Below, one piece after another: positions 1 to 5,929 of a stretch of 12,452 nucleotides of DNA. The position numbers and the translations under genes were made by a program. Under the pieces are notes generated by a model, which searched no databases, was not told the DNA's origin, and worked only from the letters and a program-made list of their open reading frames with translations. How positions within the stretch are numbered: the first letter of the stretch is position 1; every line of letters starts with the position of its first letter. The DNA comes from DASTHV01 sp035718045 (GTDB lineage: Bacteria > Patescibacteriota > Saccharimonadia > Saccharimonadales > UBA10212): contig DASTHV010000076.1 of assembly GCA_035718045.1 (NCBI GenBank), positions 1 to 12,452 of the forward strand. Reading direction: 5' to 3'.

Positions 1-299
1 TCGGCAGCTCTAATCAGCACTCCTTCCCCTACCCCTTTTTGACCGGTCACCAGATTCAGCGCGTAGTGCATTCCGTAGGTGAAATAAACGTAGATATGGC
101 CGCCGGATTCAAACATCGGCCAGGTACGGGCGGTGCGGCCGCGGTAGCTGTGGCTGGCCGGATCTTCTTGATGATAAGCCTCAGTTTCCACGATCTTCAC
201 CTTTATAAGACCGCCCGGGGTCTGGCGGCACAGCGTCCAGCCTAGCAGCCGCGGCGCAGCCTGCAAAGATGAAAGGTTTAGGATGGCGTCAATCTTCAT
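1..299 (-). CDS. DNA-3-methyladenine glycosylase (AAG/MPG family), 3' end missing
   Basis: Base-excision repair enzyme that removes alkylated purines such as 3-methyladenine. The frame is open for 99 codons from ATG at 299 to the window edge, so the C-terminal part is missing. The protein begins MKIDAILNLSSLQAAPRLLG and carries the family hallmarks in order: the PRLLGW stretch, VETEAY (residues 37-42; the Glu matches the catalytic Glu125 of human AAG and the Tyr its stacking Tyr127), ASHSYRGRTAR, the YVYFTYGMHYALN core strand, and VLIRAA near the edge (the Arg matches human Arg182). The start codon overlaps the TGA of the upstream decarboxylase gene as ATGA, which suggests translational coupling. 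No separate Shine-Dalgarno site is evident. The family assignment rests on motifs and is secure; whether the gene is complete beyond the edge cannot be seen. Confidence 0.9.
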   Translation of the reverse strand, partial: MKIDAILNLSSLQAAPRLLGWTLCRQTPGGLIKVKIVETEAYHQEDPASHSYRGRTARTWPMFESGGHIYVYFTYGMHYALNLVTGQKGVGEGVLIRAA

Positions 300-1468
300 A
301 CTACGATTTCGGCGGCCGCCGGAAAACTATTGTAGCCAGCCGCCCGCATACTGGCGCAATAGGCGCCGGCGGCGCCTATTGACACCAAATCGCCGATTCG
401 GGCTTCATTTAGCAGCCGCGGGCCGAGCGTTTCCGGATCGCCGGCGGCCGGAGTCAGTAAATCTCCGGATTCACAATTATGACCAACTACCACGTATTGC
501 CGCTGATTTTTAGAATCATTAATAACTTCGATTGGATGTTGGGCGCCGTACATCGCCGGACGCAAAATATCATTCATCCCGGTGTTCAGTTTTAAAAATT
601 CATAGCCACCCGGACCAGTGTTAACAATATCTATCACTTCAGCTAGCAACACTCCAGCATTAGCAACTAACCAGCTCCCTGGTTCAATCTCCAGCTTGAT
701 CGTACGGCCAGTATTATCTTTAAAATCCGCCATTTTTTGAGCGAACAATTCCATAATCCGCGGCATATCAGCAGCCTGCTCGTTTGGCAGGCGGGCAACT
801 TTAAAGCCGCCGCCGATGTCAAACTTGGTAACACTCGGCATTTTCCCAACAAGCGTTAAGCCGGCGTCTATTAGGCTTTCCCAGACCGCGGGATCGCCAC
901 CGGAACCGGCATGGATATGCAGACGGTCAATCACACAACCGGATTTGTGCTGCCAGTCTAGAATCTGAGGCAGATATTCATGCCAGATGCCAAAGCTGGC
1001 AGTCCGGCCGGCCGTAGTGGTGCGCTTATTGTGGCCAGTACCGACACCAGGATTGATTCTAACCGCCAGATTGCCCTGCCAGCCGGATTCACTTACTAAA
1101 TCGAGTTGATGCAAAGAAGTAGCTACGAATCTGACATCTGATTCCAGCATCATTGCCAAGCCGCGCGGCGGTTGTTGCGAGCTGAGACTTATGACAGAGG
1201 CAGGAACTCCGTTATTGATCAAATTCTCAACTTCGTACTCAGAGCTAGCGTCAAACTGCAGACCTTTATCTAAAAACAGCTTGATTATATCGTGATGCGG
1301 ATTAGCCTTGACGGCGTAGCGAGCGGTTATACCGTGCGGCCGGCATAAGTTTAGTAACTCCTCGGCTCCTTGTTCCAGATACTGGCGGCTGTAGATATAT
1401 AGCGGTGTGCGGTGGCGGGTTGCTAGTGATTTAAGCTGCTTGCGGTTCGGACTGATCATTTGCTGCAC
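296..1468 (-). CDS. LysA-like fold type III PLP decarboxylase (diaminopimelate decarboxylase family)
   Basis: About 390 residues, the usual LysA length. Family motifs in order: YAVKANP with the PLP Lys at residue 54, HIHAGSGGD (184-192), DIGGGFK (217-223), EPGS (262-265), the NDILRPAMY segment (Arg303, Tyr307), CESGD (332-336) and AGYNSFP (377-383). LysA makes lysine from meso-diaminopimelate. The substrate-binding Arg of the usual EPGR motif is Ser here and the usual YNSRP is YNSFP, so the true substrate may differ. The start is GTG at 1468 or the in-frame ATG at 1459, each close behind a weak purine stretch. The gene overlaps the upstream 110-residue gene by 38 nt and its TGA overlaps the glycosylase ATG, so the three form one operon. 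It lies downstream of a putative Lys-codon attenuator and of lysS. The enzyme family is certain; the name lysA is not. Confidence 0.85.
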   Translation of the reverse strand: MQQMISPNRKQLKSLATRHRTPLYIYSRQYLEQGAEELLNLCRPHGITARYAVKANPHHDIIKLFLDKGLQFDASSEYEVENLINNGVPASVISLSSQQPPRGLAMMLESDVRFVATSLHQLDLVSESGWQGNLAVRINPGVGTGHNKRTTTAGRTASFGIWHEYLPQILDWQHKSGCVIDRLHIHAGSGGDPAVWESLIDAGLTLVGKMPSVTKFDIGGGFKVARLPNEQAADMPRIMELFAQKMADFKDNTGRTIKLEIEPGSWLVANAGVLLAEVIDIVNTGPGGYEFLKLNTGMNDILRPAMYGAQHPIEVINDSKNQRQYVVVGHNCESGDLLTPAAGDPETLGPRLLNEARIGDLVSIGAAGAYCASMRAAGYNSFPAAAEIVV

Positions 1469-1763
1469 TTTCTTGTTGTAATCTTCTGTAAAGCATTATC
1501 CCACGATAACTGACATCGCCCATCAAGTAAGGGCCGGCGACATAGCCCTGTTCGGTCAGTCGTACGGCGTCCTGGCCAATCATTTTGACCAAAGCTCTAA
1601 CAGAGCTGACTTCATGGACTTCAATCGCACCGGCGCCGTTGCGGGCGTAGCCGTATCTGCCCAAATCATCTCTGAACTCATCGATCAGCTCAGCCGGCAG
1701 ACGTTCTGGTCTTTCGCCGGAGTCCAACGGGAAGAAGTATCGTTCAAATTGATCTCGTTGCAT
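1431..1763 (-). CDS. Hypothetical protein, 110 aa, first gene of decarboxylase operon
   Basis: I do not recognise this protein. It is soluble and charged, with no signal peptide or membrane segment. The N-terminal half is acidic (MQRDQFERYFF, then ELIDEFRDDLGRYGYAR), the middle reads IEVHEVSSVRALVKMIGQD, and a Tyr/Gly-rich stretch (GYVAGPYLMGDVSYRG) precedes a polar tail. The ATG at 1763 has AGGA 6-7 nt upstream, one of the better ribosome sites in this minus-strand set. The last 38 nt overlap the LysA-like gene in another frame, so the two are probably translationally coupled and functionally related. The gene lies directly behind the intrinsic terminator at 1792-1819, so its expression would depend on readthrough or on a promoter I cannot see. 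It could be a small partner of the decarboxylase, but nothing in the sequence proves it. Confidence 0.75.
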   Translation of the reverse strand: MQRDQFERYFFPLDSGERPERLPAELIDEFRDDLGRYGYARNGAGAIEVHEVSSVRALVKMIGQDAVRLTEQGYVAGPYLMGDVSYRGIMLYRRLQQESAANDQSEPQAA

Positions 1764-1791
1764 GTTAATTCCTACTTTGAGTTGATATAAA

Positions 1792-1819
1792 AACCGCCCC
1801 GGTCGTGACGGGGGCGGTT
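1792..1819 (-). terminator. Intrinsic terminator in the leader of the decarboxylase operon
   Basis: Nine-base-pair perfect GC-rich stem (arms 1811-1819 and 1792-1800) with a 10-nt loop, followed on the minus strand by TTTTTATAT. It sits between lysS and the 110-residue gene. Its loop holds the third copy of the GTCACGA/TCGTGAC element, so it can be disrupted by pairing with 1836-1846. On the plus strand the trailing T run is interrupted (TTATTTTG), so minus is the better direction. Confidence 0.8.
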
Positions 1820-1859
1820 ATTTTGTAATATCAAGCCGTCACGACCAAAGCTTCGTGAC
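1801..1859 (-). promoter_or_regulatory. Candidate attenuator: three mutually exclusive pairing segments
   Basis: In transcript order there are three segments: GTCACGA (1859-1853), then GGTCGTGACGG (1846-1836), then CCGTCACGACC (1811-1801) inside the terminator loop. Segments 1 and 2 pair over 7 bp; segments 2 and 3 pair perfectly over 11 bp and occupy the whole terminator loop. Helix 2:3 and the terminator cannot readily coexist. This is the classic order anti-antiterminator, antiterminator, terminator. The putative leader peptide's three tandem Lys codons (1868-1860) lie immediately before segment 1 and its stop codon lies in segment 2. The pairing is seen in the sequence; the regulation is inferred. 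Confidence 0.5.
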
Positions 1860-1898
1860 CTTCTTCTTCATCATCGTAGCAGCCTGAACGGAAATCAT
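1839..1898 (-). CDS. Putative 19-aa lysine-rich leader peptide
   Basis: Small reading frame from ATG at 1898 to TGA at 1841-1839 encoding MISVQAATMMKKKVTKLWS. Four of 19 codons are Lys (all AAG), three of them consecutive. The ATG follows the -10-like TATGGT by 7 nt, so the transcript would be leaderless or nearly so. An in-frame ATG at 1910 would give 23 residues but falls inside that -10 box. The stop codon lies in pairing segment 2 of the attenuator and the Lys run just before segment 1, as a lysine-sensing leader peptide would require. Frames this short occur by chance, so the case rests on this positional fit and not on length or codon bias. An untranslated leader is the alternative. Confidence 0.4.
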   Translation of the reverse strand: MISVQAATMMKKKVTKLWS

Positions 1899-1905
1899 GA
1901 ACCTT

Positions 1906-1934
1906 ACCATACCTTACAAATAGGTTTTTGTAAA
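1906..1934 (-). promoter_or_regulatory. Putative promoter for the leader and decarboxylase operon
   Basis: Minus-strand TTTACA (1934-1929), a 17-nt spacer, then TATGGT (1911-1906). The -35 matches the sigma-70 consensus at 5 of 6 positions, the -10 at 4 of 6. The predicted start is about 1899, next to the leader-peptide ATG. The small inverted repeat TTACAAA/TTTGTAA (1914-1932) covers the spacer and part of the -35 and could be an operator. Confidence 0.4.
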
Positions 1935-1952
1935 GCGTTTATGTCGGCGATT

Positions 1953-2021
1953 GCTAACACACGGAAATTTTTGGAGAGCGTTCACGCGCGGAGGGTGACT
2001 CTCCAAAATTTGTGTGTTAGC
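1953..2021. repeat. Long imperfect palindrome (about 23 bp stem) downstream of lysS
   Basis: Arms GCTAACACAC (1953-1962) and GTGTGTTAGC (2012-2021) pair over 10 bp. The helix continues, after two unpaired G and around one extra T, with AAATTT and TGGAGAG against CTCTCCA and AAATTT. The 20-nt loop can add TCAC/GTGA (1982-1985 with 1995-1998). No T run follows on the minus strand, so it is not a standard terminator for lysS; a T-rich stretch follows on plus. It could be an mRNA 3'-end stabiliser, an RNA element or a mobile palindrome. No copy was noticed elsewhere in the window. Confidence 0.7.
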
Positions 2022-2061
2022 TTCGTTTGTTATGTTTTCGTGAGACACGCGAGTTACTTCT

Positions 2062-3591
2062 TTAGGCTTCTAGTTTTAGGCGTTTTAGCAGCCAGTCGCG
2101 TGGTAAGATCGACAAGAACCAGCCGGCCCGCGGGCCGTGTTCTTTGCCGACTAGGGCTTGGTAAAGCGTACTGAAAAGCTGTTTGGGGCTGAGGCCGCTG
2201 GCCGCCTGCAGTTCATAAATCGCCTTATGAAACCATTCGCCGTCGGCGTCTTTTGGCGCTTGCTGGATTTTTTCGGCCAGAGCCAGCAGATATTGGCGCT
2301 CTTTCTCGCCGATGACTTTAGGCGGTTTGGCGGCTAAATCGAACTTAACTTCTTCCGGCGCCCAGTTTTTGAGCCAACTATCAATGAATTTCAGCTCGTT
2401 TTTAATAGTCTCCTCTTGAGCGCCGACTATCTTTTGGTGCTCGGTGCGGCGAATGATCTCTAATGTTTGGTCAATGTCTTTGAGAGCCGCCTGATAACTA
2501 GCTACCAGATGCGAAAATGGCACGCTGCTGACGGTACTTTCCGGTATCCGGCCCATAGATATGGCGATTAGCTGCTCGTCATCGGCGGTCTTTTGAGGTT
2601 TGGCCAACAGAGCCGCGAAATCATCCATCAACTGCGAAACGCCGTTTTCCGGGTCAAAATACAAGCGTTTACCAGGCCCGAAGCGCAGCATAAAGTACCG
2701 GATGATTTCCGGTGGTAAGGTTTTGACTACGCCTAGCGCGTCCAGCCCCGTACCCTTGCTGGCGCTCATCTTTTTGGTGTCACCGGCCAGATTTACGAAA
2801 TCATAAGGCACCGGCATCGGCGGCGCGGCCTTATAGACGTCTTTCATAATTTGCACGCCGGTATCGTAACTGCCGCCTTTAGTGGCATGGTCGCGGCCGA
2901 ACGGCTCGATATTGACGTCCAGCAGCCACCAGCGTCCCGGCCAGTCCAGCCGCCAATCCAGTTTGACCTCTCCTTTGGCATAGCCGGTAGTCCGCACTGC
3001 GCCGTTTTTATCTTCATAGCTTAGCGTCTTATTGTTAGTGTCGATGTCTATAAAACGGCGTTTTTTAAGATAGCCGTTTTCCATGATTTGAATCGGCGAC
3101 CAAGCTTCATCCAACTGCCGGCCGGAAATCTTTTCTAGCGCCTGTCTGGCCTGCGGCACCTTATCCAGAGCCTTTTCAATCGCCGGTACAAAAAAACCGT
3201 TACGATATTTTTTATGCGAACGCACAAACTCGACGTCGATCGACAAGTTTTTAGCCGCGCCGATTAGACCCTTTAGGAAATATTCGCTGTAGGAGCCGGC
3301 CTTGCCGTCTGGCGATGGGATATCGCATAAGGGCCGGCCCAGATACTTTTCGTAGTCGGCAGGGATGTTCACCGGAATTTTGCGCAGCCCATCTAAGTCG
3401 TCTATATAAGATATATGACGGGCGTCCCGGCCGCGTTTGCGCAGCTCTAGGAGAACTGCGTCGCAGGTAATAATTTCACGCAGGTGGCCCATATGATAAG
3501 TACCCGACGGCGAACTGCCGGATTCGATTAATATTTCGCCATCGGGACGAGCCTTGACGGCCTCGTGCGCAAGCGTGCTAAGCCACTGCAT
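2062..3591 (-). CDS. lysS: Lysyl-tRNA synthetase, class I (archaeal type)
   Basis: Charges tRNA(Lys) with lysine using ATP in the cytoplasm. The protein has a class I Rossmann fold, unlike the class II enzyme of most bacteria. The HIGH-type motif is HMGH at residues 33-36 inside SGTYHMGHLRE and the KMSKS-type motif is KMSAS at 274-278. Between them are the DWPGRWWLLDVNIEPFGRDH block and PYDFVNLAGD. At 509 residues it is full length for class I LysRS. The ATG at 3591 has no Shine-Dalgarno site, but TAAAAT lies 6 nt upstream (3603-3598), suggesting a leaderless mRNA driven from the 7-nt repeat region. It is downstream of greA and a small membrane gene, and upstream of the Lys-codon attenuator and LysA-like operon, giving a lysine-themed neighbourhood. 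Identification is secure. Confidence 0.95.
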   Translation of the reverse strand: MQWLSTLAHEAVKARPDGEILIESGSSPSGTYHMGHLREIITCDAVLLELRKRGRDARHISYIDDLDGLRKIPVNIPADYEKYLGRPLCDIPSPDGKAGSYSEYFLKGLIGAAKNLSIDVEFVRSHKKYRNGFFVPAIEKALDKVPQARQALEKISGRQLDEAWSPIQIMENGYLKKRRFIDIDTNNKTLSYEDKNGAVRTTGYAKGEVKLDWRLDWPGRWWLLDVNIEPFGRDHATKGGSYDTGVQIMKDVYKAAPPMPVPYDFVNLAGDTKKMSASKGTGLDALGVVKTLPPEIIRYFMLRFGPGKRLYFDPENGVSQLMDDFAALLAKPQKTADDEQLIAISMGRIPESTVSSVPFSHLVASYQAALKDIDQTLEIIRRTEHQKIVGAQEETIKNELKFIDSWLKNWAPEEVKFDLAAKPPKVIGEKERQYLLALAEKIQQAPKDADGEWFHKAIYELQAASGLSPKQLFSTLYQALVGKEHGPRAGWFLSILPRDWLLKRLKLEA

Positions 3592-3595
3592 AAAT

Positions 3596-3698
3596 ACATT
3601 TTACATTTAACAGTTCACAATTCACATTTATTTAACAGGTAGCATTTGGCAATTGCCGCCGCAATGTTAGATGTTAACTGGAAAAATAAATGTTAAAT
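3596..3698. repeat. Degenerate 7-nt tandem repeats (ACAnTTn) facing inverted copies
   Basis: Five consecutive heptads ACATTTT, ACATTTA, ACAGTTC, ACAATTC, ACATTTA (3596-3630) lie directly upstream of the lysS start, followed by TTTAACAG. About 30 nt later come reverse-oriented relatives: AATGTTA, GATGTTA (3663-3676) and AAATAAATGTTAAAT near 3684-3698. ACATTTATTT and AAATAAATGT are perfect inverted copies. The 156-nt gap between lysS and the 104-residue gene (3592-3747) holds no credible gene. See the similar TAGGAnn arrays at 5881 and 7978. Confidence 0.6.
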
Positions 3699-3747
3699 GA
3701 GCGATGAAAAATGGCAGATCGCTTTAGGAAATAAGGCTTAGGCGTAA

Positions 3748-4062
3748 TTACTCTGTAGCTTCCGCCAGGAAAACCGACCAGATGAACATTCCAAATACCA
3801 ATCCGATCGCCATTGTAATCAGCCCGTATAACCGGCCCCGACTGAAATTCATCAGCACGGCCCCCGTAATGAAGCAGGCGATCATAATGGCGCTTAAGCA
3901 AATGAATATCTGCTGGCCGTAGGCCTCCATGTCGAGCGCACTCTTGATCTTTTGCATACCATAACCATTATAGCAGGCACCCAAACCTACCAATAAAAGG
4001 AACTTAGTATTTGGATGCAACAATGAGGGAGTACTGGAAGCGCTGACGCCGTAATGCGCCAA
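3748..4062 (-). CDS. Small membrane protein, function unknown (104 aa)
   Basis: I do not recognise the family. The protein appears to have three hydrophobic segments: about residues 20-34 (NTKFLLLVGLGACYNGYG), 51-70 (IFICLSAIMIACFITGAVLM) and 80-98 (GLITMAIGLVFGMFIWSVFL), separated by short charged stretches. It is probably an integral inner-membrane protein without an enzyme motif. The frame opens at TTG 4062, 11 nt after the greA stop, with AGGA about 10 nt upstream; an internal ATG at 3957 would drop the first segment. The close spacing to greA suggests cotranscription. Composition matches the neighbouring minus-strand genes. The start is uncertain, but the hydrophobic pattern and operon position make it a likely gene. 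Confidence 0.65.
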   Translation of the reverse strand: MAHYGVSASSTPSLLHPNTKFLLLVGLGACYNGYGMQKIKSALDMEAYGQQIFICLSAIMIACFITGAVLMNFSRGRLYGLITMAIGLVFGMFIWSVFLAEATE

Positions 4063-4073
4063 ATACGAAGTTC

Positions 4074-4532
4074 CTAGGAAATCTTGATAATCTTGTAGGA
4101 CTTGGTGTGGGAGTTGGCTTTAATGTCGACTTTATCGCCGACTTTTTTACCCAGCAAAGCTTTACCGATGGGCGATTCATCGCTGATTTTGCCCTTGCCC
4201 GGGTTGGCTTCCATGGTGCCTACCAACTGGAAAACAATCGGCTTGCCGCCGTCTTTCAGTTCTACCGTTGAGCCTAGACGAACTTGGCCGTCGTTGCGCG
4301 GCTTTTTAATAATCTTGGAGTTCTGTAGCACGTGTTGAAGCTCGGAAATCCTGGCTTCCAGGCGGTCTTGCTCTTCGCGGGCGGTCTGATACTCGGCATT
4401 TTCTGATAAGTCGCCCAGCTCACGAGCCTGCTTGATACGCTCGGCCACGTGGACACGCTGACCAATTAAAGCAGCGAGCTCTGACTTGAGCTCATCCACG
4501 CCTTCTTGGGTTAAGCGGTACTCTTTTTTCAT
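4074..4532 (-). CDS. greA: Transcription elongation factor GreA
   Basis: Cleaves the 3' end of nascent RNA in backtracked RNA polymerase so that elongation can resume. At 152 residues it is close to the standard length. The N-terminal coiled coil carries LGDLSENAEYQTAREEQ with the tip acidic residues Asp41 and Glu44, which reach the polymerase active site. The C-terminal FKBP-like domain carries VRLGSTVEL and ISDESPIGKALLGKKVGD. It starts at ATG 4532; the only purine run upstream (AAAGG) is about 14 nt away, too far for good Shine-Dalgarno use. Two 7-nt repeat units (4535-4548) lie just before the start, and a candidate promoter lies at the end of proS. Identification is certain. Confidence 0.97.
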   Translation of the reverse strand: MKKEYRLTQEGVDELKSELAALIGQRVHVAERIKQARELGDLSENAEYQTAREEQDRLEARISELQHVLQNSKIIKKPRNDGQVRLGSTVELKDGGKPIVFQLVGTMEANPGKGKISDESPIGKALLGKKVGDKVDIKANSHTKSYKIIKIS

Positions 4533-4592
4533 ACTAAGATATAGGACCTTTCGTTAGTCAATTACCCGTAAACCTCACCGAGATTTCAAGCT

Positions 4593-4601
4593 ATTATACC
4601 A
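4593..4601 (-). promoter_or_regulatory. Candidate extended -10 promoter for greA
   Basis: Minus-strand TGGTATAAT, a full extended -10 element, begins 8 nt after the proS stop codon. The -35 region is weak, as is usual for extended -10 promoters. The predicted start near 4586 gives a 5' leader of about 54 nt before greA. A second weak match, TTGAAA-N17-GGTAAT, lies just downstream. greA may therefore be expressed apart from proS. Confidence 0.5.
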
Positions 4602-4608
4602 GGCTTGT

Positions 4609-5874
4609 CTAGGGTTCTGAAGTGAACTGCTTTATGGAATCGATAAGTTTATCTTTTGGCAGCATCGAAGTTTCTGTGTTAGTACGTAATTTTAGCTCAA
4701 ATCCGCCAGCCGTCAAGCTTTTTTCGCTAGCCACCACGCGCAGCGGCAGGCCTAAGAGGTCAGCATCGGCGAACTTTTCGCCGGGGCGCAAATCGCTGTC
4801 GTCATAAAGCACGCTGATACCGTCATTTTCTAATTGGTCGTACAACTGATCGGCGGCCTTGGTGACTTCGGGCTGGCTGCTTAGCCGCGCCAAGTAGACC
4901 TGATAAGGCGCGACATTACGCGGCCAGATCAAGCCGTTATCATCAGCAAAATGCTCGGCCAGCAGGCCCATCAGGCGACTGATACCTATACCGTAGCTGC
5001 CCATGAAGACCGGTTGCTGGATGCCTTTCTCATCGGTGTAGAACAGGCCCAGCGGCTCGCTGTAGCGCGAACCAAACGTAAATATATTACCGACTTCAAC
5101 CGCGGTCTTTTCTACCAGGCCGTCCCGGGCGATACCTAGGTCGGCCAGGACCTCATCGCTCAAAACTTCTTTATTGATAGCCACTCCCTCGCCCTCGTGA
5201 AAATAAATAGTATCTTCGCCCACCGGACTCAAGGTCTGGAACTCGTGGCTGAATTTACTGAACGGACCACCGCTGGCAAAAGTCTTGTAGGTAATATCGC
5301 CAATACCAAGCCGCTGGTAAATCCGCATATACGATTCGCTTATCTGTTCGTAAAATTTATCGTGCTCGGCGCGGTCCCGAGAAAACGAATAGAGATCTTT
5401 CATAATGAATTCACGGCCGCGCAGCAAGCCGCTTTTAGCCCTTAGCTCTCGCCGCAGTTTGGTTTGGAACTGATAGGTATAGACCGGTAGGTCCTTATAA
5501 GAGCTTATGAACTGCGTCATCAGGCGAGCCATCGGTTCTTCATGGCTCCAGCCGAACCCGACTTGGCTGTCCTTGCCTAGAGCCGCCTTGAACCAGACAT
5601 CGACTTTTGCATCGTCCCAGCGGTCGGTTGCCTGCCAGATATGAGGATGCTGCAAAGTAGATAGAATCATTTCTTCGCCGCCGATAGCATTCATTTCTTC
5701 CCGGACGATTTGTTTGATATTCTCAGCTACTTTCATACCCAGCGGCAGATAGCTGTAAACGCCGGCCATTTCTTTATGGATATAGCCGGCGCGGATCAGC
5801 AGTTGGGCGTTTTTGGATTCTTCATCGGCCGGCGCCTGCTTACGGGTACTAACAAATAGTTCGGAGCGTCTCAT
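4609..5874 (-). CDS. proS: Prolyl-tRNA synthetase, short form lacking the INS editing domain
   Basis: Class II synthetase that charges tRNA(Pro). At 421 residues it has the catalytic core followed by the anticodon-binding domain (from about residue 323). Motif 2 is in RGREFIMKDLYSF (152-163), SGGPFSKFSHEFQ follows at about 201-213, and motif 3 is GSYGIGISRL (292-301). The roughly 180-residue insertion between motifs 2 and 3, which in E. coli ProRS clears Ala-tRNA(Pro), is absent, as in alphaproteobacterial short forms. A free-standing editing factor would have to do that job. It starts at ATG 5874 without a Shine-Dalgarno site; the 55-nt gap to the upstream gene is largely 7-nt repeats. Its place after rseP resembles the common rseP-proS order. 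Identification is certain. Confidence 0.97.
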   Translation of the reverse strand: MRRSELFVSTRKQAPADEESKNAQLLIRAGYIHKEMAGVYSYLPLGMKVAENIKQIVREEMNAIGGEEMILSTLQHPHIWQATDRWDDAKVDVWFKAALGKDSQVGFGWSHEEPMARLMTQFISSYKDLPVYTYQFQTKLRRELRAKSGLLRGREFIMKDLYSFSRDRAEHDKFYEQISESYMRIYQRLGIGDITYKTFASGGPFSKFSHEFQTLSPVGEDTIYFHEGEGVAINKEVLSDEVLADLGIARDGLVEKTAVEVGNIFTFGSRYSEPLGLFYTDEKGIQQPVFMGSYGIGISRLMGLLAEHFADDNGLIWPRNVAPYQVYLARLSSQPEVTKAADQLYDQLENDGISVLYDDSDLRPGEKFADADLLGLPLRVVASEKSLTAGGFELKLRTNTETSMLPKDKLIDSIKQFTSEP

Positions 5875-5880
5875 AAATAA

Positions 5881-5911
5881 TAGGATATAGGATTTAGGAA
5901 TCAGGGTACAG
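5881..5911. repeat. Degenerate 7-nt tandem repeat (TAGGAnn) before proS
   Basis: Heptads TAGGATA, TAGGATT, TAGGAAT, CAGGGTA, then CAG, in the gap between the CPBP-protease stop and the proS start. On the proS mRNA these read as TCCTAAA-type units directly before the start codon. The same unit occurs at 7978-8045 and, as two copies, before greA (4535-4548). Confidence 0.7.
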
Positions 5912-5929
5912 TTGTTTGTTAAGCTAGCC

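Noticed and set aside
1951..2023. Integron attC site
   Set aside because: Palindrome size, one-sided extra bases and GCTAAC/GTTAGC ends are suggestive, but the R boxes do not fit RYYYAAC/GTTRRRY, there is no unpaired central spacer, and no integrase or cassette array is present.
1764..2061. Lysine riboswitch (L-box) or T-box leader upstream of the LysA-like operon
   Set aside because: I could not find the conserved L-box core strings or a T-box sequence with a specifier loop on the minus strand. The three-segment pairing explains the region better.
1941..2174. 77-codon plus-strand frame at the lysS 3' end
   Set aside because: It runs through the palindrome and the antisense of lysS, with no ribosome site or protein-like composition.
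3596..3698. CRISPR array
   Set aside because: The repeats are 7 nt, degenerate and contiguous without spacers; no cas gene is in the window.
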